Assembly: GCA_963737555.1 (NCBI GenBank)
Contig: CAVTTB010000002.1
Location: 62,001 to 126,000, forward strand
DNA from: JAHJQQ01 sp963737555
Lineage (GTDB): Bacteria > Pseudomonadota > Gammaproteobacteria > Thiohalobacterales > Thiohalobacteraceae
Direction: 5' to 3'
DNA length: 64,000 bases
The notes under the pieces are model-generated. The model ran no database searches, had not been told where the DNA came from, and was given only the letters and a program-made list of their open reading frames with translations. The position numbers and the translations under genes were made by a program. The number at the start of each line of letters is the position of its first letter. The stretch's first letter is position 1. Shown piece by piece: positions 1 to 9,966 of the stretch.

Positions 1-99
1 CAGACGCTTGGCCTCGTCGAGTATCTGCTGCACCAGGCTTTCCAATTCCGCCGGCTGCGGCAGATCCGCCCCACGTGCTTCGACTACTTGGTTTGTCAT
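1..99 (-). CDS. pmbA: PmbA/TldE N-terminus (partial, runs off left edge)
   Basis: Only the first 33 codons are present, reading leftward from an ATG at 97-99. The visible start, including LESLVQQILDEAKRL, resembles the N-terminus of PmbA/TldE, the non-catalytic partner of the heterodimeric metalloprotease TldD-TldE, which degrades unfolded peptides and matures modified peptides such as microcin B17. The neighbours support this: darP lies divergently beside pmbA in many gammaproteobacteria, and tldD is about 1 kb away here. The fragment is too short for independent proof. Confidence 0.7.
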   Translation of the reverse strand, partial: MTNQVVEARGADLPQPAELESLVQQILDEAKRL

Positions 100-127
100 C
101 AACAACCTCGCTTACAACCGAAATTTA

Positions 128-293
128 TTAGCCACGGACTACACGGAAAACACAGACGTTACAAGATTTCGTGGGAGCGGGCTCTGCCCGTGATTGCCGA
201 GCCGTTCGCGGGCAGTGCCCGCTCCTACAGGCGGCGGCATTTATGTATCCCGTAATAAACAATGTCCGTGTTTTCCGTGTAGTCCGTGGCTAA
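128..293. repeat. Family A palindromic element (copy 1), containing a nested REP
   Basis: Arms at 128-157 and 264-293 are inverted copies of each other over 30 bp with one mismatch. They are built from the core CACGGAAAACAC / GTGTTTTCCGTG. The same core, arranged in the same inverted way, recurs at 11371-11451, 48122-48263 and 63515-63662, so this is a dispersed intergenic repeat family. The roughly 100-bp interior of this copy holds a second, unrelated palindrome at 171-228. Confidence 0.85.
171..228. repeat. REP-like palindrome nested inside family A copy 1
   Basis: Imperfect inverted repeat with arms at 171-192 and 207-228 (19 of 22 positions pair), built on GGAGCGGGC and GCCCGCTCC. This resembles the REP sequences common in Pseudomonas and relatives, which are moved by RAYT transposases. 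It sits wholly between the arms of the family A element. Confidence 0.75.
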
Positions 294-343
294 AACATTT
301 TTCCTTCGTGCGCCACCGGCGCCTTCGTGTTTAAATCTGCTCC

Positions 344-860
344 ATGAACTCAAGACGACTTCGACATCGATGGCGACGATCGCCCCAGCCGCTCGCAACT
401 CAAGCGCGACGCCGAGGCCTTGCAGGATCTCGGCCTCGCGTTGGTCGAACTACCGCAGGCCAAGCTCGACCGCATCGAACTGCCGGACAAACTGCGCGAG
501 GCCATCGATCTGGCCCGCCGCATCACCGCACACGGCGGCAAACGTCGCCAGCTGCAATACATCGGCAAGCTCATGCGCGGCTTCGATGCCGAAACGGTGC
601 GCGCGCAATTGGAGGCCTTTCAACAGGCCGACCGCCGCGCGGCACAGCGCTTCCACCTGTTCGAGACCTTACGCGATCGACTGCTCGCCGAGGGCGACGA
701 CGCACTGGGCTCGATCCTGGAACGCTATCCGCATGCGGATCGCCAACACCTGCGCCAGTTGGTCCGCCAGGCGCAACAAGAACGCGATAAGAACAAACCA
801 CCGGCCGCCGCGCGCGTTCTGTTCAAGTACCTGCGCGAGTTGGATGAAACAACTTCTTGA
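344..860 (+). CDS. darP: DarP/YjgA ribosome-associated protein (frameshift near start)
   Basis: DUF615 family protein associated with the 50S ribosomal subunit and late assembly in E. coli. The body matches the family throughout: an acidic N-terminus, SRSQLKRDAEAL, RRQLQYIGKLMR, and the C-terminal signature NKPPAAARVLFKYLREL. The length of about 172 residues is normal. The ATG at 344 is one base out of frame with the rest, because the frame carrying DDFDIDGDD has a stop just upstream; a single-base shift between about 347 and 358 is inferred. The gene is divergent from pmbA, its usual neighbour. The stop codon TGA at 858-860 lies within the outer arm of the following repeat. Confidence 0.88.
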
Positions 861-1021
861 ACCGCCAAGGCGCGAAGTCCACCAAGTTTTTTGAACCGCC
901 AAGACGCCAAGGCGCCAAGAGAATTAATTAGAAAAGCAGTTTGGCTCTTCGATTCACCACTCTTGGCGCCTTGGCGTCTTGGCGGTTCAAATCATCTTTT
1001 CTCGACGCCTTGGCGGTTCAA
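857..1021. repeat. Family B double-nested palindromic element (copy 1)
   Basis: The inner arms 891-921 and 960-990 form a perfect 31-bp inverted repeat made of CGCCAAG units. Outer arms at 857-875 and 1002-1021 carry the same unit (TTGAACCGCCAAGGCG) in inverted orientation. The element begins within the darP stop codon and ends a few bases before the tldD stop codon. A degenerate second copy lies at 58947-59085. Confidence 0.88.
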
Positions 1022-1026
1022 AAAAA

Positions 1027-2476
1027 CTAACCCGCGCTCGTACCACCCACCGTTAATCCATCTATACGCAGGGTCGGCTGACCCACACCGACCGGCACGC
1101 TCTGACCTTCCTTACCGCACGTGCCGACACCCTGATCGAGTTTCAAATCATTGCCCACCATGGATACGCGCGTGAGCACGTCGGGACCATTACCCACCAG
1201 CGTCGCGCCTTTCACCGGACGGGTGATCTTGCCGTTCTCGATGAGGTAGGCCTCGCTCGCGGAGAAAACGAATTTACCCGAGGTGATGTCCACTTGGCCG
1301 CCGCCGAAATTCACCGCGTACAGGCCTTTTTCCACGGAACGGATAATCTCTTCGGGATCGGACTCGCCGGCGAGCATGTAGGTGTTGGTCATGCGCGGCA
1401 TCGGCAGATGCGCATAGGATTCACGCCGGCCATTGCCGGTCGGCGCCACACCCATCAAGCCGGCGTTCATCTTGTCCTGCATATAACCCTTGAGCACGCC
1501 GTTCTCGATCAGCGTCGTGCACTGCGTCGGCGTGCCTTCATCATCGATGTTGAGCGAACCGCGGCGACCGGCGAGCGTGCCGTCATCAACCACGGTACAC
1601 AGCGGCGAGGCCACCTTCTGACCGACGCGACCGGCGAACGCCGACGTACCCTTGCGATTGAAATCGCCTTCCAGTCCATGACCGATCGCCTCGTGCAGCA
1701 ACACACCGGGCCAGCCGGGGCCGAGGACGACGGTCATGTTACCGGCCGGGTGCATCGACGGCGTCGAGATTGACCAGCGCCTGACGCACCGCTTCACGCG
1801 CATGCTCGAAGGCGCGATCGCCTTCGAGGAACATTTCATAACCGCTACGACCGCCACCGCCGCAACTGCCTTGTTCGCGACGGCCTTTGTCTTCGACGAT
1901 CACCGACACATTCAAACGCACCAGCGGGCGCACGTCGCCGGCCAAGGTGCCATCGCTGGCCGCGATCAGAATCACCTCATGCACACCGGCGAGACTCACA
2001 ATCACCTGCTGCACGCGCGGGTCCATGCGCCGCGCCTCGGCGTCGATGCGCTTGAGCAAATCGACTTTGTCATCGGCGCTCATGGAATCCAGCGGATCGA
2101 CCCGGCGATACAGTCCGGCATCGCCGCTCGCCCGCCAGGCCTTGAGCGTGGCCGTGTTGCCGCTGCGGGCAATCGCACGCGCCGCCTGGGCCGCCTTCAA
2201 CAGCGCCGGCATGACGATCTCATCCGAGTAGGCAAAACCGGTTTTCTCGCCACTGACGGCGCGCACACCGGCGCCCTGCTCGATACTGTGGCTGCCCTCT
2301 TTGACGATGCCGTCTTCCAGCACCCAGGACTCGAAGCGGGTGGACTGAAAATACAGGTCACCGCTGTCGATGGCGTGCCCAAACAGGCAATCGAGCACCG
2401 TAGTGAGGTCGTTATCGCCGATTCCGGCGGGGGCGAGCAGGCGCTCGCGGGCAAATTCAAGACTGGAAGCAATCAT
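1027..2476 (-). CDS. tldD: TldD metalloprotease (one frameshift)
   Basis: Catalytic subunit of the TldD-TldE protease. The gene reads from an ATG at 2476 to TAG at 1027-1029, giving about 482 residues, the usual TldD length. The zinc site HEAIGHGLEGD sits in the middle, where the family has it. Upstream is the conserved DSGDLYFQS region and near the end GNDLKLDQGVGTCGKEGQ. The N-terminal and C-terminal halves are in different frames that overlap around 1739-1760, so one base has been gained or lost there; both halves are otherwise perfectly conserved. Its partner pmbA begins at 99 on the same strand, separated by the divergent darP. Confidence 0.93.
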
Positions 2477-2871
2477 GCGTCGGCATTCATCACGGCAAAG
2501 GGAGTCAAAGGTACGCGAATCGGGGCCGTGGACTCAACCCTTCATTGAACATTACATCATCAATCTGCATTTCGCGGGGCGGTCTGAAGGTGAGGCGCTT
2601 GCGCCGAGAAGCTGCCAGGGGCATGTGGCCGCGAACCGCCAGCGGCAAACCTGCTCGCGGGCACCCAGGCAGAAGCCTGACGGCTGGTCCGCAAGCCCGT
2701 AACCCAGACCATCTACACAGACACCCGGATTCCGCGACAGTCGACCGGCACGACCCTGGATTTGTGACCCAATACGCATTTTTTCCATCGATGGCTGCGG
2801 CGTCCCGGCCCGCCAGTCGCTACCATTGCCACCAGCCGTTTCCCCTATCATTTCAATCTAAGGATTCATGC
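2477..2871. other. 395-bp intergenic region between tldD and the glycine-zipper gene
   Basis: No convincing gene. The open frames here have no recognisable content. The region must hold the tldD promoter on the left and the promoter of the rightward gene, but I could not pick out confident -35/-10 boxes. Confidence 0.5.
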
Positions 2872-3210
2872 ATGAGAACCCTATCCGTCGGAATCATCTG
2901 TCTGGGCCTGATATTGGGTAGCACCGCCGCCAGCGCGGTGGACACCGATGCCGTCATCGGCGGCGCGCTCGGTGGCGGCGTCGGTGCCGCCGTCGGCTCC
3001 GAACTCGGCGGCCGTAACGGCGCCATTGCCGGCAGCGCCGTCGGTGCCGCCCTGGGCACTGCCATCGCCACCGATGGTGATGACCAGGAAGAACACAGCC
3101 ATGGCGAACGCGTGTATTACGAAGATGACGACCACGATCACCGCGGCCCGCCGGCACATGCCTACCAGGCGCCGCCGGGTCATGTGAAACACAAGAAATG
3201 GAAAGACTGA
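2872..3210 (+). CDS. Secreted glycine-zipper protein
   Basis: A 112-residue protein. Residues 1-22 are a signal peptide with a hydrophobic core (GIICLGLILGSTAASA). Residues 25-65 are a glycine zipper: repeated GG/GxxxG steps such as GGALGGGVGAAVGSELGG, typical of small outer-membrane or periplasmic glycine-zipper proteins. The C-terminal third is hydrophilic and rich in His, Asp and Glu and ends with KHKKWKD, which might bind metal, though that is only a guess. The ATG at 2872 is chosen because it places the signal peptide at the N-terminus. A strong terminator follows the stop. Confidence 0.75.
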   Translation: MRTLSVGIICLGLILGSTAASAVDTDAVIGGALGGGVGAAVGSELGGRNGAIAGSAVGAALGTAIATDGDDQEEHSHGERVYYEDDDHDHRGPPAHAYQAPPGHVKHKKWKD

Positions 3211-3226
3211 ACGTCTGCTCTTTCTC

Positions 3227-3259
3227 AAAAAGAAACCCCGCCTGGCGGGGTTTCTTTTT
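3227..3259. terminator. Bidirectional rho-independent terminator
   Basis: A 16-bp inverted repeat (core ACCCCGCC / GGCGGGGT) flanked by an A-run on the left and a T-run on the right, so it works on both strands. It lies between the convergent glycine-zipper gene (end 3210) and ffh (end 3329). Confidence 0.92.
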
Positions 3260-3328
3260 CATGGCGCCTACAAAACCGTAAACGGAGTTGTGGTTACGCA
3301 CAACGCATGGGGCGCCAGCCGCTGTCGC

Positions 3329-4686
3329 TCACGGCATCGGGAACGGCATGCGCCCCTTGAGGCCACGCAGCATTTTGCTCATGCCGCCTTTGGACATTTG
3401 CTTCATCATCTTCTGCATTTGCATGAACTGTTTGAGCAGGCGATTGACGTCTTGCACCTCGGTGCCGGAACCCAGCGCGATACGCCGGCGCCGCGAACCT
3501 TTGATGACATCGGGATGACTGCGTTCGCCGGGGGTCATGGAATTGATGATGGCGACCATGCGCACCAGTTCGCGATCGTTGACCTGACTGCGCACATCCT
3601 TGGGGATGCTGCCCATGCCCGGCAATTTATCCATCAGCCCGGACAAGCCACCCATGCCCATCATCTGCTGCAACTGATCGCGGAAATCTTCCAGATCGAA
3701 GCGCTGCACCGGTTTTGAGCTTGCCGGCCAGCTTCTCGACCTTGGCGCGGTCGACTTTGCGTTCGGCCTCCTCGACCAGACTCAGCACGTCGCCCATGCC
3801 GAGCATGCGCGAGGCGACACGATCGGGATGGAACGGTTCCAGCGCCGCGGTCTTTTCGCCGACGCCGAGGAACTTGATGGGTTTGCCGGTCAGCGTGCGA
3901 ATCGACAGCGCCGCACCGCCGCGCGCATCACCGTCGGTCTTGGTGAGGATCACGCCGGTCAGCGGCAAGGCATCGTTGAAGGCCTTGGCGGTGTTGGCCG
4001 CGTCCTGGCCGGTCATGCTGTCGACGACGAACAAAGTCTCGATGGGATTGAGCGCGGCGTGCACACGCTTGATCTCGTCCATCATCTCGCTGTCGATGTG
4101 CAAACGACCGGCGGTGTCGATGATGACCACATCGATGACGCGCTTACGCGCCTGCTCGACAGCGGCTAGCGCAATCGCGACCGGATCTTGATCGGATACT
4201 GCTGGGGAAAAATTCCGCGCCGACTTCGCGCGCGAGCGTCTGCAATTGTTCGATGGCCGCCGGGCGATAGATGTCGCAGCTCGCCACCAACACGGATTTT
4301 TTCTGCCGTTCTTTGAGCCAGCGCGCCAGTTTGGCGGTGCTGGTGGTCTTGCCGGAGCCTTGCAGGCCGGCCATCAGAATCACCGCCGGCGGCTGCATGC
4401 GCAGATTCAGCTCATCATTGGCCTCGCCCATGATGGCGATCAATTCGCCGTGGACGATCTTCACCAACGCCTGGCCAGGCGTGAGACTGGTCAGCACTTC
4501 CTGACCGACGGCGCGGGCGCGCACACGGTCGATGAACTCGCGCACCACCGGCAGCGCGACATCCGCTTCCAGCAACGCCATACGCACTTCGCGCAGGGTT
4601 TCCTGAATATTTTCTTCGGATAGCCGCCCCTGGCCGCGCAGGCGCTTGAGGGTATGAGTAAGGCGATCGGTCAGATTTTCAAACAT
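3329..4686 (-). CDS. ffh: Ffh, signal recognition particle GTPase (two frameshifts)
   Basis: The SRP54 homologue that binds signal sequences and 4.5S RNA and delivers ribosomes to FtsY. It reads from ATG 4686 to TGA 3329-3331, about 452 residues as expected. In order: N domain (MFENLTDRLTHTLKRL), G domain with P-loop GLQGSGKTT, DTAGR and TKTDGDARGG, then the methionine-rich M domain ending RGLKGRMPFPMP. The frame changes twice: near 4165-4195, where the end of the P-loop half passes to the DTAGR half, and near 3705-3717 at the G/M linker, where removing one A from an AAAA run gives a good join. Divergent from ypjD beyond the phosphodiesterase gene. Confidence 0.95.
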
Positions 4687-4735
4687 GGTTCGGGGGCACC
4701 GCGGCAGCTGGAAAGAAACGTGATTGCGCGGTCGA

Positions 4736-5501
4736 TTATAGCTGGATCAGGTCGCCACCGAACAGGCGGCGCAGTTCGAGGCCCTGAATGAGTTCGCGGC
4801 ATTCGCGCTCGATCTGGGCTTCCGCGCCGGGTTTTAGGTGGGTCAGATACACTTGCGGGTGGTGCCGCAGCTTGGCGAGATCGGCGGCCAGCAGGCCTGG
4901 GCAGTAATGGCGCGCCTTGAGACACAGCTCGTGTTCCTGGTTGGCGAACGCGCATTCGGCGATCAGCACGTCGATGTTGGCGTATTGGTTGAGCGCCGCC
5001 CAGAAGGTATCGTTGGTCGTGGTATCGCCGGTAAACGCCAGCACACGTCCCGCGGATTCGATGCAGTAACCGACGCCGGGAACGATATGAAACACCGGCA
5101 CCATGCGTATTTGCCGGCTTCCCAGCGTATACACACTGCCCGGCTCCATGACTTCATAGCGCAACACGCCCGACTGCCGCGGTCGGCAATACCGTGAAAT
5201 CCGGCCAGATGGTCCAATTGAAGATGTGATTGCGCAATGCGGCGATGGTCGCGGCGCTGGCGTGAATAACCACCGGCTCGCTGATCTGACTGAAGATCGA
5301 ATCCACCATCAGCGGGATGCCGGCGATGTGATCGAGATGCGAGTGCGTGACAAAGATGTGGCGAATACCCGCCATCTCGGCCAGCGTCATATCGCCCACG
5401 CCGGTGCCGGCATCGATGAGAATGTCGTCATCCACCAGCAGGCTGGTGGTCCGCAGTTCCCCGCTGATACCCCCGCTACAGCCCAGTATCCTTATCTGCA
5501 T
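4736..5501 (-). CDS. Metallo-beta-lactamase-fold 3',5'-cyclic-nucleotide phosphodiesterase (one frameshift)
   Basis: A beta-lactamase-fold hydrolase of about 255 residues. The N-terminus (MQIRILGCSGG) and zinc motif HSHLDH with a following IAGIPL match class II cyclic nucleotide phosphodiesterases and related RNase Z-like enzymes; FTGDTTTND and LTHLKPG supply the distal metal ligands. The ATG at 5501 is chosen because the family starts with this strand. The frame changes once, near 5160-5175. It lies between ffh and ypjD. If it hydrolyses cAMP it would be the counterpart of the adenylate cyclase at 14.1 kb; the substrate is inferred from the family. Confidence 0.75.
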
Positions 5502-5719
5502 AATCCGGCGTCCAAACACCCTGAAAGGTGCATTCCTGGAAATCGCGCCATGCTGCCAGCGCCCGTGGGCTCGTACTACCGCCCGGTTCACATTACCGAC
5601 TAAACGTGCACCTGCCCGCGCGCTACATCATCCATTCGCCCTTTCAATGCAGAATATAGATATGCCATCATGCTCAGCGGTTTGCGCTGATAATAGAACA
5701 CCTGCGCGGCGGGAGGAAC

Positions 5720-6523
5720 ATGCACACGCACCTAATCGGCATCTTGGCGATACTCCTTTATCTGGCGACCAGCCTGTTGCTGGCCGTGCGCCTGGTGCGC
5801 CGCGATCTGCCACTGGGCCACACCACGGCCATCGTCCTGGGCCTGTGCGCTGTGCTGCTGCACGCCGCGGCGCTGTTTCCGTTGCTGATGACGGCAACCG
5901 GTCTGAACCTGGGCTTCTTCAACGCTGCGTCCCTGGTGGGCTGGCTGACGGCGTTGCTGTTGCTGCTCTCGTCGCTGCGTCGTCCGCTGGAAAACCTGGG
6001 CATTATTCTGCTGCCCATGGCCGCCCTGACCCTCGCGCTGGCCTTCGCCTATCCCTCTCAGCATGTCCTCAGCGCCAACGGCAACTGGCAGCTCGACTTG
6101 CATATCCTGCTGTCGATCATGGCCTATAGCCTGCTGGTCATCGCCACGCTCCAGGCACTGGTGCTGGCCGTCCAGGATCACCAGATACGCAACCGCCATC
6201 CGGGCGGACTGATTCGCGCCCTGCCGCCGCTGCAAGTCATGGAGTCACTGCTGATTCAGCTGATCGGCGTGGGTTTCGCCCTGCTCAGCCTGGCCCTGCT
6301 GACGGGTTTCTTCTTTCTGGAAGACATCTTCGCCCAGCACCTGGTGCATAAAACGGTGCTGTCACTGGCGGCCTGGACGGTATTCGCCACGCTGCTGTGG
6401 GGCCGCTGGAAATTCGGCTGGCGCGGCCTGACCATCATCCGCTGGACCCTCGGCGGCTTCATGTTCCTGATGCTGGCCTATTTCGGCAGCAAGCTGGTGC
6501 TGGAATTGCTGCTGGCCCGTTGA
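5720..6523 (+). CDS. ypjD: YpjD, CcsA/HemX-type inner-membrane protein
   Basis: A 267-residue polytopic membrane protein with about eight hydrophobic segments, of the cytochrome c assembly (CcsA/HemX) family. The typical features are WQLDLHILLSIMAYSLL in the middle and KTVLSLAAWTVFATLLWGR near the C-terminus, where conserved His and Trp residues sit. YpjD has been linked to haem handling only by homology. The ATG at 5720 has an AGGAGG-like site (GGGAGGAAC) directly upstream. The order ffh, ypjD, corB is conserved in gammaproteobacteria, which supports the assignment. Confidence 0.88.
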   Translation: MHTHLIGILAILLYLATSLLLAVRLVRRDLPLGHTTAIVLGLCAVLLHAAALFPLLMTATGLNLGFFNAASLVGWLTALLLLLSSLRRPLENLGIILLPMAALTLALAFAYPSQHVLSANGNWQLDLHILLSIMAYSLLVIATLQALVLAVQDHQIRNRHPGGLIRALPPLQVMESLLIQLIGVGFALLSLALLTGFFFLEDIFAQHLVHKTVLSLAAWTVFATLLWGRWKFGWRGLTIIRWTLGGFMFLMLAYFGSKLVLELLLAR

Positions 6524-6578
6524 ACCGGCCGGCAGTGCTAGAATGCCGCCATCCCTGGCTGCTGAGACCCCCTGACCC

Positions 6579-7857
6579 TTGGAAGACATCCCCCTTAGTT
6601 TATTGATCGTGGCGCTGCTCGTGATGGTCTTCTTCTCGGGTTTCTTCGGCGCCTCCGAGACCGCCATGATGACGCTCAACCGCTATCGACTGCGGCATCT
6701 GGCCACGCGCCAAACATCCGGCCGCCGTCCGCGCCCAACGCCTGCTGGAACGGCCGGACCAGTTGATCGGCCTGCTGATGTTGTGGATCAATTTCATGAA
6801 CTCACTGGCCTCGGGCCTGGCGACCTTCGTCGCGCTGAAGCTGTTCGGCGACAGTGGTATCGCCGTCGCCACCGGCATCATGACCTTTCTGCTGCTGGTG
6901 TTCACCGACATCGCGCCCAAGACACTGGCGGCCCTGCATCCGGAGCGCGTGGCCTTTCCGGCCGCCTTTATACTCACCCCGCTGCTGTGGATTTCCCGCC
7001 CCCTCGTGCACGTCGTCAACGGCCTGGCCAATGCTGTACTCAGACTGTTCGGCGTGCGCGCCGAAGAGGCCGCGGTGCACTCGCTCAGCGCCGAGGAACT
7101 GCGCACCGTGGTCAATGAGGCCGGCGCCCTGCTGCCGCGCCGGCATAAAAGAATGCTGCTGAGCATCCTCGACCTGGAGAAGGCCACCGTCGAGGACATC
7201 ATGGTCCCACGCAACGAGATCGTCGGCATCGACCTCGGCGAAGACATCGAACAGATCATCGACCTCATCACCCACACCCAGTACACACGGCTGCCGGTGT
7301 ACGAGGATTCGATCGACAATGTCGTCGGCATTGTGCACCTGCGCAACGTCGTCTCGCTGCTCAAGCGCGGCACGCTCACGCATGCAGAACTGCGCAGCGT
7401 GGCCCGCGAGCCCTATTTCATTCCTGAGGGCACCTCGCTCAACCGGCAATTGCTGAATTTCCAGCGTGAGAGCCGCCGCACCGGGCTGGTCGTCGACGAG
7501 TATGGCGACATTCAGGGGCTGGTCGCGCTGGAAGACATCTTGGAAGAAATCGTCGGCGAATTCACCACCGATCCGGCGGCCGTCAGCAAAGACATCACCC
7601 TGCAGGACGACGGCAGTTATCTGATCGATTGCGCCGCCTACATCCGCGATTTGAATCGTGCCCTGCACACCGAACTGCCCACCGACGGACCGAAGACCCT
7701 CAACGGCCTGATCCTGGAACACATGCAAGACATCCCCGAGGCCGGCACCAGCCTGTTGCTGGCGGGTTATCCGATCGAGATCGTGCAGACCAAGGACAAT
7801 GCGGTGAAGATCGCGCGCATCCACCCCAAGAAGCGCCGACCGCAATCAGGCCAATGA
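6579..7857 (+). CDS. corB: CorB/YfjD, CNNM-CBS transporter-associated protein (one frameshift)
   Basis: HlyC/CorC-superfamily membrane protein of about 425 residues, linked to magnesium/cobalt efflux. In order: DUF21/CNNM membrane domain with ASETAMMTLNRYRL in the first helix and FTDIAPKTLAALHPE; a CBS pair starting at DIMVPRNEI; VVDEYGDIQGLVALEDILEE; and a C-terminal CorC_HlyC domain (YLIDCAAYIRDLNRAL). The first part and the rest are in different frames that join near 6708-6715, where one extra C is the simplest cause. The probable start is TTG 6579, which begins the expected N-terminus; no ATG lies in frame. The 3' end overlaps the convergent methyltransferase gene by 12 bp. Confidence 0.9.
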
Positions 7858-8706
7858 ATCAGGCCGCGCTTCGATTTCCGCCACGCGCGCACTGACAAAC
7901 AACACCGGCACATTCAACCACAGCTTGCCATCCTCGAACGCGGCGCCGACCTGTTCGAGATGCTGTTGTTGAAAGCGCTCTAACGTCGCCGCGTCGAAGT
8001 CGGTGAGATAGCCGCGAAAACCTGTATTCCAGACGATCTCCCACCATTCCTGCGGCGCTTGCAGGTGATAGCCGAATTGATCGGTCGCACACTCGATCTG
8101 TTCAAAGCCGGCCTCCTCAAGCAGTGCCGTTACCGATGCCGCTGTCGACACACGCTGCCAGGCGAAATCCGCCGGGCGGATCGTCGGCCCGCCGCAGGCT
8201 TGCAGGCACTCGCAATACAAATCCGCCATCGGTTGGAAGGCATCGCTACCAAACACCGTCAGCAACACACGCCCGCCTGGACGCAATACGCGCCGCCACT
8301 CGCGTAGCGCCGCGGCCATGTCCGGCATGAAGAACAGCCCGAAGGAACAGGTCAGCGCGTCGAAATAGTCGGCGCGGAATTCCAGCGCCATCGCATCCAT
8401 GGGATGTATATCGACGTTGTGCAGCGCCATGCGCCGGACATTGGCATAGGCGCGATCCAGCATGCGTTCGGAGATGTCCACCGCCATCACCCGGCCGCCA
8501 CCCGTGAGCCGTTGCCCGACCGCCACCGCCACCGCCCCGGTTCCGGTGGCGACATCCAGGATCTTCTCGCCCGGTCGCGGCGCCAGTCGCTGCGCCAAGC
8601 GATCCGCCGCAAACGGAAAGAAGCGCAGCGCGGCCCGATCGTAGCCGTCCACCAACTGATCGAACAGCTGCGCCACCGGCGCCTGTGGTTCTCTAGATAC
8701 GGTCAC
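7846..8706 (-). CDS. Class I SAM-dependent methyltransferase
   Basis: A 286-residue UbiE/Methyltransf_11-type enzyme. SAM-binding motif I is ILDVATGTGAVAVAVG, motif II MAVDISERML, and the post-I/III region has SFGLFFMPD and LRPGGRVLLTVFG. The C-terminal 90 residues (QEWWEIVWNTGFRGYL and beyond) form a substrate cap. The substrate cannot be told; close relatives are annotated only as methyltransferases. The start is GTG at 8706. It is convergent with corB and shares 12 bp with it. Confidence 0.85.
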   Translation of the reverse strand: MTVSREPQAPVAQLFDQLVDGYDRAALRFFPFAADRLAQRLAPRPGEKILDVATGTGAVAVAVGQRLTGGGRVMAVDISERMLDRAYANVRRMALHNVDIHPMDAMALEFRADYFDALTCSFGLFFMPDMAAALREWRRVLRPGGRVLLTVFGSDAFQPMADLYCECLQACGGPTIRPADFAWQRVSTAASVTALLEEAGFEQIECATDQFGYHLQAPQEWWEIVWNTGFRGYLTDFDAATLERFQQQHLEQVGAAFEDGKLWLNVPVLFVSARVAEIEARPDSLA

Positions 8707-8945
8707 GGTTTTACATCACCCAGCGTGTTTTATTACGGGTCAACAGCATAGCAGCCCGCAGTGTATTTTCTGCGGATCGCCCATTCGCTCAATGATCGCC
8801 CGCCTGCCGCCGCTATATCCCCTGATAGCGGAAGCTGATCGGGTCTTGCGCCGTCCGCAATGCACGAAATGATATTTAATACTATGCCTGATCAGTGGGT
8901 TAAAGACATAAGCACACCGAAGGACCGGCATAAACGGACAACATC

Positions 8946-9926
8946 ATGGCAAAACTGACTCTGGCGTTCAAAGACAAAAAGCTGAAAATCTTTCCGATCG
9001 TGAGCGCGGAAGTGGTCGTCGGCCGTGATCCTGCCTGCGCCATCCACATCGACAGTTTGGCCGTGCAGCCGCTGCACGCGCGCATCTTTGCGGACGGCAG
9101 TTACTACTGCGTGGAAGGCATGCAGGCCGAAGAGCCCGTGCTCGTCAATCAGAAGCCCATCTCGGAGCCCGCCACGCTGAGAGATGGCGATCAGATACAA
9201 GTCGGTAAGCACACCCTCAGCTTCAGCAGTGAACCGGCCCGTGAAGGCTTGCAGGTCAACCATGCGCCCACTACCCGGCCGCAGGTAGGTTGGCTACAGA
9301 TCATGAGCGGCTCGCACCTCGGCCGCACCATCCGCTTGGACCGCTCCATGATTCGGCTCGGCAAGACGGGTATGGACTGCGCGATCATCTCCCGCCGCGA
9401 CGACGGCTATCACATCGCGCACCTGGAAGGCGCCACATCACCACGCGTGAACGACGAATCCATCGGCGACCGCAGTTATACCTTGCACGATGGTGATCGC
9501 ATATGGATTGGAAATCTGGAGCTACACTTCTACACGGATGGCGGCACACCGACCGCTGCTGAGACAGAGACCATGCAACAGGAACAACGCCGCTTCACAC
9601 GGATCGCCTTCGATGCGGCTGCGGTGCTGAGCGGAGATGGGCGTGAGTGGACGTGCGAGCTCATCGATCTTTCGCTGAAAGGCGCGCTGGTCAGTCAACC
9701 GGAAGATTGGAACGGGCGGGCCGACGCAGATTATCAACTGACCTTGACGCTCGACGATGATGTGCGCATCCAGATGGATGTCAGCGTCGCGCACACCGAA
9801 AATCAGCATATCGGTCTGTACTGCAAAGACATCGACCTCGACAGCATCACCCACCTGCGCCGTTTGGTGGAACTCAACATCGGTGATGCGGCGTTGCTGG
9901 AACGCGAGTTGATGGCGTTGGGCTGA
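8946..9926 (+). CDS. FHA-FHA-PilZ domain protein
   Basis: A 326-residue soluble protein with three domains. FHA1 occupies about residues 5-95 with VVVGRDP (G26, R27) and PLHARIF, the phosphothreonine-reading loop signature. FHA2 occupies about 112-200, with IRLGKTGMDC and the closing LHDGDRIWIGN. Residues 212-320 form a PilZ domain with both c-di-GMP motifs: RRFTR at 215-219 (RxxxR) and DLSLKG at 241-246 (DxSxxG). FHA1 keeps the Gly-Arg pair but the usual SxxH is PxxH-like, so phosphopeptide binding may be weaker. There are no membrane segments or signal peptide. No kinase gene is adjacent. A protein that reads phosphothreonine and c-di-GMP together is the reasonable inference. Confidence 0.85.
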   Translation: MAKLTLAFKDKKLKIFPIVSAEVVVGRDPACAIHIDSLAVQPLHARIFADGSYYCVEGMQAEEPVLVNQKPISEPATLRDGDQIQVGKHTLSFSSEPAREGLQVNHAPTTRPQVGWLQIMSGSHLGRTIRLDRSMIRLGKTGMDCAIISRRDDGYHIAHLEGATSPRVNDESIGDRSYTLHDGDRIWIGNLELHFYTDGGTPTAAETETMQQEQRRFTRIAFDAAAVLSGDGREWTCELIDLSLKGALVSQPEDWNGRADADYQLTLTLDDDVRIQMDVSVAHTENQHIGLYCKDIDLDSITHLRRLVELNIGDAALLERELMALG

Positions 9927-9966
9927 TAACACCGTCATTCCGGAATTCGCCGGAATAACGAGAAAC

